Shown in pieces: positions 23,771 to 36,775 of a stretch of 64,000 bases of DNA. The stretch comes from Lonicera japonica (taxonomy: Eukaryota; Streptophyta; Magnoliopsida; Dipsacales; Caprifoliaceae), in contig CM038471.1 of assembly GCA_021464415.1 (NCBI GenBank), positions 10,629,386-10,693,385 of the forward strand, in the 5' to 3' direction. The position numbers were made by a program, and so were the translations under genes. Under the pieces are notes generated by a model. The model made no database searches. It was not told the origin of the DNA and saw only the letters and a list, made by a program, of their open reading frames with translations. Position 1 is the stretch's first letter, and each line of letters starts with the position of its first letter.

Positions 23771-24010
23771 AAAAAAACATAACATAAGTCTTGCCAAAAT
23801 AAAACATAGTTTTGGAAATAATTTATTTATATTTTATCTCATTAAATATTTTTGATAGTTTTAAATTTTGTTTCCAGAGATCATAAACAACAAAAAGAAA
23901 AAAAAAACAGAGAAAACAAAAAAAAAGTTGGGGGCAGTTGTTGTGAAATGATAAAAAGAAAAGAAGCAAGTCACCATTAGCATGGGTCCAAGTCAATTTA
24001 TTTTGGAGGG

Positions 24011-24070
24011 GATTTTAGTATTGCATCCCTATTATTTTGAACTTATAAGATTTAGTCCACTACAAGATGC
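24011..24070. repeat. MULE left terminal inverted repeat
   Basis: GATTTTAGTATTGCATCCCT followed by an AAGATTTAGTCC block pairs with the reverse complement of 50275-50337 (ATTTTAGGATTACATCCCTA ... AAAGATTTAGTC). Identity is about 75% over about 58 bp by eye. Confidence 0.65.
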
Positions 24071-26220
24071 CTTTTAAGATTTTGTCCCTCTTACCTTAAT
24101 TATTTGACAGCTCCATTATAGTATATTTTTGTTGGACCAAACCACCCCTATTTAATAAAATTTGTGATTCCTTCAATTATGGACTTTAGTATTTGGAAAG
24201 TGGTTTGACATTGTATTACCTAAATAACTTTTTGGAAATTATATTAATTATTTTTAATATCCCATTTACGTTGTATTAAAATTAGTAATATTGTACTAAT
24301 TTAAAAAAAAGTATAATTTAATAAATACACTACATTTTAAAAATTATTACAATTTGTACTGTTCTGGACTTAATGTTTGATGATAACTGTTTGCATGTAA
24401 TTAAATGGTTTAATTGCAAGTTATTATATATTTATTATTGAGACAACCGATGGGTTACAGATTTTTTCCGTTGCTATCAGTTTTCTTAAACTGATTATTT
24501 TGCATTAACAGATACATAATTGTCTAATTATTGATATATTTTTTTTTTGTAATATTTTCAGATTAACTGATGATATTAAAAAAATTGTTTTACTTTAAAT
24601 AGTTTAACAATATTGTTTATTTGTTGTTAATTTTCCTAAACTGTTTATTTTGAATTAACAAATGCAAAAATTGCGTAATTATTGATAACTGTTTTTATGT
24701 AATATTTTCAGATTAAATGATGATTTAACAAAAACTGTTTTACTTGAAATAGTATGACAACACTGATTATATGTTATTAATTGTATTGATAATTACTCTT
24801 TAAATTTACGGAATAGTATTAATAAAACATCTGAATAGTTAGTAAATTAATGTATTTTTTTGTAGAGTTAGGGTAAATTTTTAAAATATTACAAAATATT
24901 TTAATATATTATTGTGGATTAACGTAAATTTTTTATTCTTTTTTTTTAAATATTTATATCTGTGTTGTATGTGTTTTAAAAAGCCATTATTGATCTTTTC
25001 ATGTTTTGTTTTCTACTAATAACAGATATTCGTTATTAATTTAATTTTAATATATTCACTAGATATTTTAGTGTTGATTTACATAATGTTTTCATGTTTT
25101 GTTAATGTGTAAAACTGATTGCGTTGAGTGAACAGATAAATGGTTGTGTACATTTTGATAATTTTAAATTGATTTATATATATATGTTTAAAAAAGAAAA
25201 AGTGAAGAAAAATTTAGATGATCTTTTATACTTATCAACACGTTGTTTTTTTAAATACACGAATGTGTTCTTTAAAAAAAAATACATGAATGTTTTAAAT
25301 CGTGCAAAGTATTATGGGGTATAAGAAAGTGCACCTTGTTCCGTAACGTATCAACATTCATTAATAGATAATATTCATATCGCTGTGGAATTTGTGTGGC
25401 CGCGACCTTTCGAATGAGATTCCTCTGTGGATTGAACAATAATCAAGTTAATTCCCACTAACATCGTAAATTGGAACCCTCCAATATTAATGATGAGTAT
25501 AATTGCCCACTAACTATTGTAGGAGTTAATCCATACCTCATTACATATACCTCATGTCACTGAAATCGTGAAATGGAAGACTCCCATTAATGTTATGATA
25601 ATAGGAATGGTGGTTGGGGCAAATCGGGCGATTTTTTCCGGATGCTATAATGAAATTGGTTGAGAATACTGAAATGAACTCGATCGGAAGACATAACCTC
25701 GTAAGACAAACAGTCAAACGTGTATGTAATGAGGATGGCTATGATCTTTGTGGCCATGCTTAATCATCCGACAATCCATTGCAGTAGGTTGAACAAAATT
25801 GTAGATCTTGTTAAATTTTTGATCATTTTTTTTGTTTCCTTTTTGAATGACTTATTTATTTATTTTGGGGGGTTGAATTTCTTGCTTATTTTAAGCATGA
25901 TTTTGTCAATTTTTGGAAACAAATTATTGGCTTTAATGATTTTGTTTTTAAGTGGAAGAGAATATATATATATATATATAATATCTTTTATGTGTGATAC
26001 GAATTGTAAACATCTGTCTAATGTTTTCATTACAAAAATTGAACTTGATTTGTGGAATGTTATAATCTTTGTTAATGAACGAGTATCTTTATTTAAACCA
26101 TGTATGTATATACTGTAATTTTGTAATGTTTTGTAGTAATTTGATAATTACATAAATGGTATTTAACTTTTTGGATTTGTTTAATATGTTGTTAAATAAT
26201 CGTATTATATATTAATATAT
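24071..26220. other. MULE left subterminal, no gene supported
   Basis: Between 24360 and 24780 a motif series (TTTTCAGATTAACTGATGAT, then CTGTTTTACTT, then ATTAACAGATACATAATTG) repeats. The same motifs occur in direct orientation at 49610-49930 inside the right end of the element. 25330-25700 is less AT-rich and could be a decayed gene fragment that I cannot identify. An open frame at 25720-26118 is Ile/Phe/Leu-rich, lies over an AT microsatellite and is probably chance. Confidence 0.4.
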
Positions 26221-27093
26221 TAAACAGAGAGTTAAAACCAAATAGTTAATCCATTGACAATACATTGTATAATTCTTTTAAATAAATTTATTGAATACTT
26301 AAATTCTAATATTCTTCCTATATGTTTTTTCATTGACTTCTTTTTGGAAATCAGTTCAGATGGGTGGTCCCTATTGAAAAAGTTATACAGCTGAATCATA
26401 TATGATGTAATCATCGAAAATATTTGACCTTTCCGTACTCTATTTGTAACTCAGTAAAACATTTGTTTTAATATATGACCCTCAATTGTCCAACCAACAA
26501 TTATATAAAATGGTTGGTTGTTAAATAACAAAAAACTTGTGTGTATACGGTGTTACGAGTAATTATACCCTGATCAACCCATAAAGTTAATACACAAAAC
26601 AGAAAGTTATACCAAAGAGTTAATCCATTGACAATACATTGTATAATTCTGAAGAAAAAAAAATACTTAAATCGTGATCATCTTCCTTTTTGGTTTTTCA
26701 TTAACTTCTTTTTGAAATTCAGATCGATCAAATTGATGACCACTCTTGAAAAAAAATTACAGCTCAATCATATATGATGGAATCACTTAAAAGATTCGAC
26801 CTTTACAAACTACTGAATAATTAAATCATGATCATCTTAAAAAAAAACTACTGTATATTTAAATCGTGATTATCTTCCTTTTTGTTTTTTCATTGACTTC
26901 TTTTTGAAATTCAGATCAGATGGATGACAACTCTTCTAAAATTTCTATAGCTCAATCTTATATGATGAAAGTGATTCGGCCTTTACAAACTCTATTTGTA
27001 ACTCACTAAAAGCTTTGTTTTAACACATGACGCTCAATTACGCAACCAACAGTTATATAAAATGATTGGTTTGCAAATAAAAAAAAACTTGTG
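26221..27093. repeat. ~365-bp tandem repeats, left part
   Basis: Direct repeats are recognised by GAGAGTTAAAACCAAA, TTAATCCATTGACAATACAT, TTTTTCATTGACTTCTTTTT, a TCAGATGGATG block, CAGCTCAATCATATATGATG, and finally CAAAAAACTTGTGTATAC plus GGTGTTACGA. At least two and a half units lie here before the solo LTR at 27099 interrupts the last one. The array resumes at 29679. Confidence 0.85.
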
Positions 27094-27098
27094 TATAC

Positions 27099-29678
27099 TG
27101 TAACACCCGGTTTCCTTGTCGCTTGCAAATCGCGGCCTAAGTCGCGTATGAGGCAAATTCGGGCTTCGGATGGCCAAATTGGGTTCTGGAAAGGTTGGAA
27201 TGGTTTGAAAACTTTCAATAAGTCATATTTACATATTTAAGTGTGTTATAATGACCATAAGTTGTTTCGGGTGGCTCGGACGAAAATCGGGTCGAAAATC
27301 ACAAATTTCGATCCTACGCGATTAATGATTTTTACCCAACTTTGGAAGACCATAATTTCTTCATCCGAACTCCAAATGAGTCCCCTTTTTTGGCTACGTC
27401 TTCATTTCAATGCCCTCTACAACTTTTGTGTTTTGGCCGAGACCCAATTCCAACTCCTTGAGGCCCAAAAGTGCATGCGAAGTCGAGCTATTGACCAAAA
27501 GCTGAAAGGGGCATCTTCAGGCCTAGGGAGTCGACTCCATGAACAGTAGGGAGTCGACTCCATCGCGCTGGACAGGTTTTTTATATATTTCTTCTTCTCC
27601 TTTCATCCTCATTTCACCCCACCAATTGGAGAGTCTTTAGAGAGAGATTGAGGGCGATTTTGGGGAGGATCTCGTGATCATCTAAGGCAATTTCTTCCGC
27701 ATCAAAACCACGCCATCATCACCATCTTCATCATCATCTTCATCATCATCTTCATCATCTTCTCCACCTTCATCCACCATTTCTAGGGTTTATAGCTACA
27801 ATTTGGGGGTTTTCGCTTCTACGCGGTTCCGGCTCGATTCAACGACATTTCTTCGAGGGATTGACCATCCTAAGGTGGGAACAATAGTATTTTAACATAT
27901 TTTCGTATGATTACAACTTATCCATCTCAAATCAAACTAAACCTAGGATTTTTCTACTTAAATTGAACATTCATGGGGTTCGGGTTGATTTCTCTGATTT
28001 CTCTGATTAATTTGGACTTAATATGATTATAAATGATGTATTTTATGATAAGCCCCAATTTCTATACTGTTTTTGGTAAGATTGGCACAAAACCCTTATG
28101 TACGGATACGATAGTGTATAGTATACACTACTACGCGTATATATAATACGATACATGGTTTTAAAAGTATATTTTGGATAAAGTTACATATATTAGTGGT
28201 ATTGTTATTGTGTTTTAAGTTATAAACCATATTTATGAGATTTTCTACTTACCTAGCCAGTCCGTAAGTATGCTGGTCAACTACATAAATATGTTTTGAA
28301 TGAATGAAGTCTTTAAATCATGTTGGGAGGCTAATTGGGAACTCGTATACACTATTTGATTATATTAGACTTGGCTTGGGGCCAATTTGATGAAAGTTAT
28401 GAAACCTCCCAAATTAAGGATTTTTATGGTTTCCTTTCTTAACTGACGGACTTGGCGGATCTTGTTAAATCTCAACAATATCACTACGTGTTTTACACTA
28501 TGGATATATACATATATACAAGTTTTACGAATACATATGGAATGCATGTATATTCATATCTATATATGTTGGATTCTATATTCTTGTGATTTCATTCATT
28601 TGATGAGACGATTATTGTGATTTTATATCGGATGGCCACACCGTTCGTACTAAATAGATGGTGATTACCGGTAGCGTATAGCCTTGGTGGCTACGTGAGT
28701 ATTATTGTAGCGTGCGCCTTTATGAGGTAGCGTATGCCTGTGTGGCTGCGTGAGGTAGCGTCTAGGTGGACCTGGTAGGTGCTCCCTGCCTTGGGCAGAA
28801 GAAACCGAGTTGCCGGCTATCTCTGTACAGTAGATTTATGAAAATCCTAGACGTGAGTATGATATGTGATTGATATGATAGATCTAGTCGCGGTGTTGTG
28901 GCATACTCAGTATGATGATGTATATATATATGTTGCCTTTCTTGTACTTTGGGTTGGGGACATTATATATACATATTTCACGAAAAGGTTTTCCATACAT
29001 TGGCTGCTTCTTAAATGTATTGTATACGTACATGTAGTTACAATTGTATATACATATTTCTACCCAGAGGAGATTTATTACATAGAAGCAGCATATAAAC
29101 CAACTTTACTTTCATTATATTGCATTGCATGGCATGCATGATTCCTAACCTATTCTCCTATACAAACTCTTATAGTTCCCACTGAGCCCGTTTGGCTCAC
29201 TCCCATTTTCCAAACCAGTGTTGCATGTGTTCGTGGGAATGGTACGAGTGCAAGTCTAGATAGCTCTGATGGACTTTGGTCACCTAAGTCGTTGGGAAAC
29301 AACTTGTGTACTATTTCTGTAGTTAATAAATTGGTTATGTATATTGTATTGTTGTGTAATTATATTGATGTCAAGTTATTATGAGATTGAGACCTCAATA
29401 GAGGCATTGCTGTGTACTAGAGGTGAATTTTTATATGATAAGGAATTGATAGATGTGGAGATATTATTTTAGCTAAACTTGTGTTGGTTTGACAGGAAAT
29501 GGTTTTATTGAAAGTACAAACTCCACATGCCAAAATTTTCCAAAATGTATGGCTTTAATTGATATCTCAACTATATAAATTCTAAGTTTTACTACTTCAT
29601 GCCCGTCGTCGCGTACGACTCCGTGGCTAATCGGGTCCCGGAGGTGAAATCCTCTAAACGGGATTTCGGGGTGTCACA
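27099..29678. mobile_element. Solo LTR, 2,580 bp (Gypsy-like)
   Basis: The unit starts TGTAACACCCGG and ends CGGGGTGTCACA, with TATAC on both sides (27094-27098 and 29679-29683). It splits one ~365-bp repeat unit whose intact relatives read CTTGTGTATACGGTGTTACGA, which confirms the boundaries. TGTAACACCC/GGGTGTCACA ends and high internal GC fit long LTRs of plant Ty3/Gypsy elements, but family assignment is inference. Internal landmarks are two GGAGTCGACTCC palindromes 23 bp apart (27527-27538 and 27550-27561) and a TCATCATCT microsatellite at about 27707-27770. No internal domain, second LTR or coding gene is present. Confidence 0.85.
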
Positions 29679-31070
29679 TATACAGTGTTACGAATAGTTA
29701 TACACTGAAAAACCCAGAGTGTTAATACATAGAACAGAGAATTAAAACCAAATAGTTAATCCGTTGACAATACATTGTATATTTCTTCAAAATAAATAAA
29801 TAAACTTACTAAATACTTTTTTTTAATAAAATCCCTACCCTCGAAAGAGAGGGAAAGAGGGTAATATAAATAACAAAAAAATTACAATTTAAAACTTACT
29901 GAGTACTTAAATCCTTATATTCTTACTTTCTGTTTTTTCATTGACTTTTTTTTGAAACTCAATTCAAATGGATGATCACTCTTGAAAAAGTTCTACAGCT
30001 CAATCATATATGATAGAATCATCGAAAAGATTTGGCATTTACAAACTCTATTTATAACTAACTAAAAGATTTGTTTTAACACATGACACTCAATTACCCA
30101 ACCAATCGTTATATAAAATAATTGGTTTGCAAATAACAAAAAACTTGTGTATACGGTGCTACGAATAGTTATACCCTGGAAAATCCAGAGCGTTAATACA
30201 TAAAACAAAGAGTTAAAACCAGAGAGTTAATCCATTGACAATACATTATATAGTTCTTCAGAATAAATAAACTTACTAAATACTTAAATCCTAATATTCT
30301 TACTTTCTGTTTTTTCATTGACTTCTTTTTGAAACTCAGTTCAGATGGATGATCACACTTGAAAAAGTTATACAGCTCAATCATATATGATGGAATTGCC
30401 AAAAAGATTCGACTTTTTCAAACTCTATTTGTAGCTCACTACAAGTTTTGTTTTAACACATGACGCTCAGTTACCCAAACCAATAATTATATAAAATGGT
30501 TCATTTGCAAATAACAAAAAACTTGTTTATATGTTGTTACGAGTAGTTATACCCCGGAAAACCCAAAGAGTTAATACACAAAACAGAGAGTTAAAATCAA
30601 ATAGTTAATCCATTGGCAATAAATTGTACAATTCTTAAAAAAAATATTGAATACTTAAATTCTAATAATTTTCCTTTATGTTTTTTTATTGGCTTCTTTT
30701 TGGAACTCAGTTCAGATGGATGGTCGCAATTGAAAAATTTATACAGCTCAATGATATATGATGAAATTACCGAAAAGATTTGACCTTTTAGTACTCTATA
30801 TGTAACTCAGTAAAAGATTTGTTTTGACACAGGACGCTCAATTACACAACCAATAGTTGTACAAAATGGTTGGTTTGCAAATAACCAAAAAGTTGTGTAT
30901 ACGGTGTTATGAATGGTTATACCCTAACAAACCCAGAAGAAAAACCCAGAATGTTAATACATAAAATTGAGAGTTAAAACCAAATAGTTAATCCATTGAC
31001 AATAAATTGTATACTTAAAAAAAAACAAATTTAATAAACTCAAATTTTGATCACCTTCCTTTATGTATTT
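29679..31070. repeat. ~365-bp tandem repeats, right part
   Basis: The array continues after the solo LTR with units starting near 29727, 30195, 30570 and 30945 (the last truncated). Each contains TTAATCC(A/G)TTGACAATA, TTTTTTCATTGACTT and a TATACGGTG-like block. A short GAAAGAGAGGGAAAGAGGG insertion occurs at about 29845 in one unit. Confidence 0.85.
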
Positions 31071-31774
31071 AAGAATTTATTTTATGATTAATTAAATAAA
31101 TAATAATAAAAATATCTATTTATATATATATAGATATAGATATATAATTAGATATATAATAATAAAATATTCATTTTATTATTAAACCAGTACCAAAATT
31201 CGAGTCCCAATATAAAAGTATTAAATATTAATTTGGTAACTAATTTTGTTTGTAATATATGTATAATATTCTAAATTAAAATAATTCTATAAATATCAAT
31301 AATTGAATATGATAAATTTATTTTGTACCATACATTAAAAAATAGAAAATCAATTTGTGGTCCTTAAAGCAGAACTTTATTCCAATGATGATGGAATATA
31401 CAATATCCGTCTTTATCTCCAATTTTGCTATATATTGTGCAAAGAACCACCTTAACTAAAATCCATTTAAGTATATAACTGATATATCTACACACTACTA
31501 AAAAGGGGCATGATCTTTGTGGGTTTTTTTATTTAACTCAAGACTACGCATTCACGAAACAGCTGTTCACCTTCAATCAAGACTGATTACCAGTCTATCT
31601 AGCTATGATACGATTTCAATCCCATTACTATCCCAAATCATTCCTTAAAATAATAAAAACTCTAGCATATATAAATATACCCCAAATCATAGAAGTTCAA
31701 CACTGTTACACTCAAATCAGCTGGAGTCTAGGGATTCATCGGAAAACAGAGAACTAAGAGAGGAGTATTCAGTA
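31071..31774 (+). promoter_or_regulatory. Upstream region of MULE Ulp1 gene
   Basis: 31071-31350 is AT-rich sequence with no function seen. From 31360 it is less biased. CATATATAAATATACC at about 31667-31682 is a plausible TATA box roughly 100 bp before the proposed start ATG at 31775. The leader TAGAAGTTCAACACTGTTAC... follows it. Confidence 0.4.
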
Positions 31775-33536
31775 ATGTCGAATCAAAATCCTAAGGTACG
31801 CTTTTATGTTAAAAAAGATGTGTTTTCCGAATTATAGTGAGGTAATTATATGGTGTAGAACCCCTTAGTTCTTCTCTTGATATCAATTACTCTGTTTAAT
31901 TGATTTATCACCACTATGTTGGAAAATTTGTGTTTACATTTATTATTTATAATGTTAGGTTTTTTCATGTTCGATTGGCAACCATATATGAAATTTAGTT
32001 AGGGTTCAAAAAGGGTATATCTGATTTATATGTTTATGCAAATATTATTAAATTTTTCAACCAAATCAATGTAGTTGTTTTAACAATGTGTTAATTGTTC
32101 TATCAATACGAAATAAACTGTTTTACAAAAGTACAATTATCAATGAATAGATTTATCCTCTGTAGCTGTTGAAGCAAGAATAAACAAATTTATCCTCTGT
32201 AAGCGAATGGATGGTGAACTTGAGAGAAGCCAGAACAGAGTAGTGCTACTGGAAGCCATTAATGAGGAGCTGTACGTGGCAAACGGTGATCTTGAACGGA
32301 GGTGTGCAGTCCTAGACATATCAGATACAATTAAGAGAATCTTAAAAACAAATGGCAACAAACCCCAAACAAATGAGTTAGTTAAGAACTCTGATTTTTC
32401 GACATTTAATCTGAATGTCAGTCAGATGGACACAAAAGATAATTCAGGTAATCAAAGTGAATCTGGATATGTATCAGTTAGAGGATGCACAGAGTTACAT
32501 TCCCAAATGGAAAATGAGATTAAATGTTTAAAGGAAGCATTGCAAGTAGTGGAATCAACCAATAATAAGCTTCTGAAGGATAAAGATGATTTTATACATT
32601 GGTTGGTTTTTGATAATAACCGTTTAGAGGGTGAATCTGAGAAGTGCCGGCGTTCTATAGAGGCAGCCAAAAATGCTTCAGAACAGTTAAATTCCGATTA
32701 TTGTCGCGAAAACAATCGAGATTGATGAGATGCGCTGCAAATACCTGGAACTCATGGACCAAATGATATCAATACAGTCAGCAAACGATGAAATAACCAT
32801 CCTGTATCGTACCATGCAATCAGAACTAAAAGAAGCAGAACTAGAAGTTCCTATACCACGTGTTCTACCAGATCCAGGGAGCATTGCAAGGGGTGTGAAA
32901 GAACGGGTCCTTTGTTCAAAAGTAGTAGAACCGATGCAAGAAGTCAAAGGAGAATGTCCTAAGAGGAAGAAATCCGAAAAGTCAGTTGCTGATACAGAAA
33001 TGGTGCAAAAAGATATTAAAACTGATAATGTTATGACTCGTAGGTGCAAGGATGCAACAATGGATAGTGGAGTAACATCAAGCAAAATAGAGATAGGGAT
33101 TGACGATGGGTATGGGATTGGTGCATTTAAACCACCTAAAGCTCACAAGGCGATCAACGTGTATAAGACACCATTGGCAAAGAACCTGAGCGAGGAAGTG
33201 AAGAGTAAACTACAAAGGATATTGAATGAGATGACTCTTGGGTAAGTACACATAACAGTCAACCTTATTTTATATATAAACTTACTAATTGAGCTATAAA
33301 TGTACCATTAATACCTAATGTACTAATAACAGGTATGAGCTGCTCACTGTGGATACCGTGTCCGTATCAGTGAAAGACATGGAGGATATATTGAAGATGT
33401 GAACAATTTCTAGAAATGTAATTTTCTTTATATTAAATAATTGATTTATGATATACTATTGTATGGGGTGTCCTAATATATGAATGTATATATATATATA
33501 TATATATATAAATGATGTAATAAATGCAGACAAATT

Positions 33537-35264
33537 TGTAAGTGCCATTTCTTGGCTGCAATTTTTTTGGAGCATTTCGAGTCAAAAAAGTCCTTCGTTC
33601 GTGTCTAGATTTGCACACCCCTCTGTCTTATTTTTTTATGAGTCTCGGTATTTTTTATTTTTTTATTATTTTTTTTATTGAGCGTTGAAACCGTGTCCGA
33701 GAAGCAAGAATTGCGAAGATAAAAATTCAGGTATGTTTTTTTTTATCCGCTTGTAATTTTTATATAAGTTCCAAAATATTAAAAATGTTTTTTTTTTTAA
33801 AAAAAAAAAAAAAACAATAAAAAATATTTTAATTGATCTTAAGTGTATTTGTTTAAATGTGCTTATGTGTACTTGCCTCTTTGAGATGTGTTTTAAATAT
33901 ATATATATATATATAAATATCTTTTTCTTCTCCTTTCTACCGTTACACACAGCACACATAAGTAGACTTTTACTTTTTCTCTTTAGCCTTTGGATGAAAG
34001 TGGACTTGATTGAAGAAGCATATTCATATATCTCTTTCTTAGTGTGCCCTAGCATATAAAAGGGAAAAGCAGTAGCAGCCGCAAGCACAGCCCCGCTCTC
34101 TTCTTCTTCTTCTTGTTTTTTCTCTCTCAGTTCTCTCTCTAGAATTAAAAAAAAAAAAAAAAAGAACTCAAGTTTTAAAATTATTTTTTTTATGTTTTAA
34201 TCTAGAGATTGTTTTATATTGATTGATATATTTCTTCTCACCTTGAGAGAGTTAAATTAATTTTTTTGAAGCTATATTCGGAATTTGGGGATTTTCGAAA
34301 CTCACTTTAAATACACTTGGTTTTGCTATGTTTGAATCGGATTTGTGAAGTAAGTTTCGATGCTACTTTATACTCAGTTTAGAGAGCCATTTTTCAGATC
34401 TGTTTTTCTTCTTCATTTCAGGTAATATCATTCCTAAGATTTCTTGATTCATTTTTGGTTCTTTGACTGAAAATTTGCTGCTGCCATTGTGATTTTATTG
34501 TTGCATAAATCTGTTTTTAAGTGGTTATTTGGTGCTGTGAATAACAGTTCATATAAATTGTTTTCTTGTGTATTTTAAAGCTATTTTTGTGAGAGAAATA
34601 TGTTGGTTTAATGCTTGCATATCTGAGAAATTACTAGATGAATTTAATATGTGTTTTGACTAGAAATCTAGTATACATGCTCTGTTTTTAGAAGGATTAT
34701 TTATTGAAAAATTTTTGGGATTTAGTTTGTGTGTTTGTCTTTGATTAAAGATTGATTTATAATCTGTTTTTAAGAATTTCTTTTGAAACTAAAGCTTTGC
34801 AAAATCTGGAACTTATGGATTTTTTTTACTGAGATTATTATTGTCTCTTGATTCTTGTTGAGGTTATCTCGGATAGTCTGCTATCATTAGTTTGGTTTGT
34901 GAGTTTTATCGTGTCGGCTTGGTGAGGGAAGTGTGTACCCTTGGTATTGTACGGGTGTGTGCATTAGGGTCCTTGTAATTCCTTTTGTCCGTGTAAAACT
35001 TTTTAAATAGTGGATTTGTTCTGAGGTAGGGTGCCTCCGTGGATGTTTCTCTCACGTTGAGAGTTTACCACGTAAAAAAAAACCCTTGTGTTGTGATTGA
35101 TTGGTTAATTTTCTGTATATGTTCATTAATTGCATCAATATCACAAATGTTTTCAAGAATCTTAAAAAATTAAATAAGTGTTTTATAAAATTCAATTTCT
35201 ACACTCTTGAAAAGTAAACTTCTAATTTATTATTAATTTTGGATTATCCATTGTGGGAATTTCA
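33537..35264 (+). repeat. 5' LTR of SIRE-like Copia
   Basis: It runs TGTAAGTGCC...GGGAATTTCA. The likely core promoter is TATAAAAGG at 34055-34063, with CTTCTTCTTCTTC downstream. A TA microsatellite lies near 33898 and a poly(T)/poly(A) junction near 33790. Open frames seen here on either strand are artefacts of low complexity. Confidence 0.95.
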
Positions 35265-35266
35265 AG

Positions 35267-35277
35267 TGGTATCAGAG
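35267..35277 (+). other. tRNA-Met primer-binding site
   Basis: TGGTATCAGAG lies two bases after the 5' LTR; initiator tRNA-Met complement. Confidence 0.95.
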
Positions 35278-35346
35278 GGGGTTGTACTGAAAAAGATTTA
35301 AATATCTTGTATTTTGAAATCCTTCTCTATTTTTAAAATATTTACA

Positions 35347-36400
35347 ATGGAATTTTCAAAAGGAACTTTAAACTCTCCCCCAGCCTTTGATGGAAACAAT
35401 TTTCAATATTGGAAAGTTCGTATGTCTGCCTTTTTACAAGCGCTGGGAGATGAAGTTTGGTTTATGGTTGAGGCTGGTTATACACCTCCTACTAAAACTG
35501 TTGGTACTGGTACTGATGCAATAATTGAACCTAAACCATTGGCTGAATGGACAGCCGTTGAAAAATCAAGCTCTCAATCAAACAGTAAGGGTAGAAATGC
35601 TATTTTTATGGCCGTTGGTGAATCTGAATTCAAAAGAATTTCTACTTGTAAAACTTCAAAAGAGGCTTGGGATATTTTGATAAAAGCCCATGAAGGTGAT
35701 GAAAAAGTAAAACAATCTAAAGTTCAAATGTTGGTAAATCAGTTTAACACTCTTATGATGGATGAAAATGAAAAATATGACGATTTTTACTTGAGGTTAA
35801 CTGATTTGGTCAACAAACTTGGTGCCAATGGAATAAAATACTCTGATTCTGAAATTGTTCTAAAAATATTAAGATCATTGACCGATAAGTTTGAACCAAA
35901 GAAATACGCTATTGAAGAGTCAAATGATCTTAATACACTGTCTCCTGAGATTTTTATCTAGTAAACTTAGAGTTTTTGAAATGGAATTGGATTTAAAGAA
36001 ATCTCAGAGAGGCAAGAATAAAAGTCAAAGTATTGATTCCACATTAGCTTTTACATCATCTTTTGATCCTGACTTTACAAAATTTGTTCAGAACAATGGT
36101 GAAATTGACTTAGACTCTCTTGATCAACAACTTGCCTTACTGTCTAAGCAATTTAAAAAGATTGTCAAGTTCAGAAACACTTTTGCTGCTAAACAAGGAA
36201 GGCCCTTATATCAAAACAATTCATTTCCTCATAATAAAAACGAACAAGGATATTTGTGCAAAATAAGAACAAAAATCAATTTCAAAATAATTTTGCACAA
36301 AATGGATACAAGGACCTTAGCCATATTCAATGTAGAAAATGTAAGAAGTATGGCCATTATGCCAATAAGTGTCCTACTAGAAATATCAGAATCGAGCTAA
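35347..36400 (+). pseudogene. SIRE-like gag
   Basis: The start ATG is 35347 (MEFSKGTLNSPPAFDGNNFQ), followed by YWKVRMSAFLQALGDEVW, the FDGxNFxYWKxRM pattern of this Gag family. The UBN2 core continues with SKEAWDILIKAHEGDEKVKQ and LVNKLGANGIKYSDSEIVLK. A one-base shift near 35945 moves the reading to the frame with LRVFEMELDLKK. Another shift puts the CCHC knuckle (C-RKC-KKYGHYANKC, about 36334-36375) in a third frame. Gag forms the cytoplasmic particle. This one could not be made as a single protein. Confidence 0.85.
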
Positions 36401-36775
36401 CATAACACAAACATGGGATTCTGATGAGATTGACGACACTATGAATATTAACGTGTGCGATACTTCTGATGTGGACAGCGATTCAGATATGAATGTGAAC
36501 TACATTGCTTTTATAAGTAGCGTGACTTCTGATAATGTTGATTCTGTTTCTACTTGTTCTGATGATTCGGAAAATGAATGTTCTAATACTTTGAATTATC
36601 AAAACATGTATGCTTTGGAAGTTAAAAAGTGTCTCAAACTTGGTAAAGTTATCAATAAACTAAATACCAAGATTGAGAACTTGAACACTCAAGTAAAGAT
36701 GAGTGCCGAAGAGTCAATAATTCAATGTCAATCTTTTGAGCATGAAAAGAAAAGTATCTTTCAAAAATAAAAGAA
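36401..36775 (+). pseudogene. Gag C-terminal acidic/coiled-coil segment
   Basis: Open frame 36441-36770 is Asp/Ser-rich at its start (SDVDSDSDMNVNY) and becomes a charged helical stretch (LKLGKVINKLNTKIENLNTQ) of the sort seen between the knuckle and protease in SIRE-type Gag. It ends at a stop just before the next frame starts at 36776, so one more indel separates them. There is no catalytic motif. Confidence 0.65.

Larger units (their letters stand above)
16880..24010. repeat. Degenerate ~1-kb tandem array, left part
   Basis: A related core recurs at about 16895-17050, 19165-19320, 19870-20010 and 22030-22150. It has TTTACAGTA-like sequence, then GACGCAAAT, AGTACAATTTTAGTG, a GGAAACTTCG(G/C) block and finally TGGGTTAAAAA. 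Other shared blocks follow in the same order: a CAAATCTAAACTTATTTATAT segment, TTTTTGATGGATTT, GCTTCTCTACATTT, AAAATAATTGTA(C/T)ATTATGACTATG and GTTAGATATGAGAT. Monomers are about 0.7-1.1 kb once later insertions are removed. No open frame is conserved between copies. The array resumes at 50338, 53378 and 63277, so the MULE, the TIR element and the viral block all interrupt it. Confidence 0.75.

Noticed and set aside
25720..26118. 132-codon open frame with hydrophobic stretches
   Set aside because: Composition is Ile/Phe/Leu-rich AT DNA running across a TA microsatellite; no motif, no conserved start context, and it lies in repeat-rich MULE spacer.
31775..33402. Upstream Ulp1 exons considered as a separate short coiled-coil gene ending at TGA 33400
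   Set aside because: Reading past the TGA gives an in-phase splice to the VIDSYAKLLKSG exon at 42640, the normal start of the protease domain, so the stop is better explained as a mutation.
33675..34088. 137-codon minus-strand frame in the 5' LTR (and its partner at 41178-41411)
   Set aside because: It is LTR sequence with poly(A/T) and TA repeats; the 3' LTR copy is interrupted at different places.
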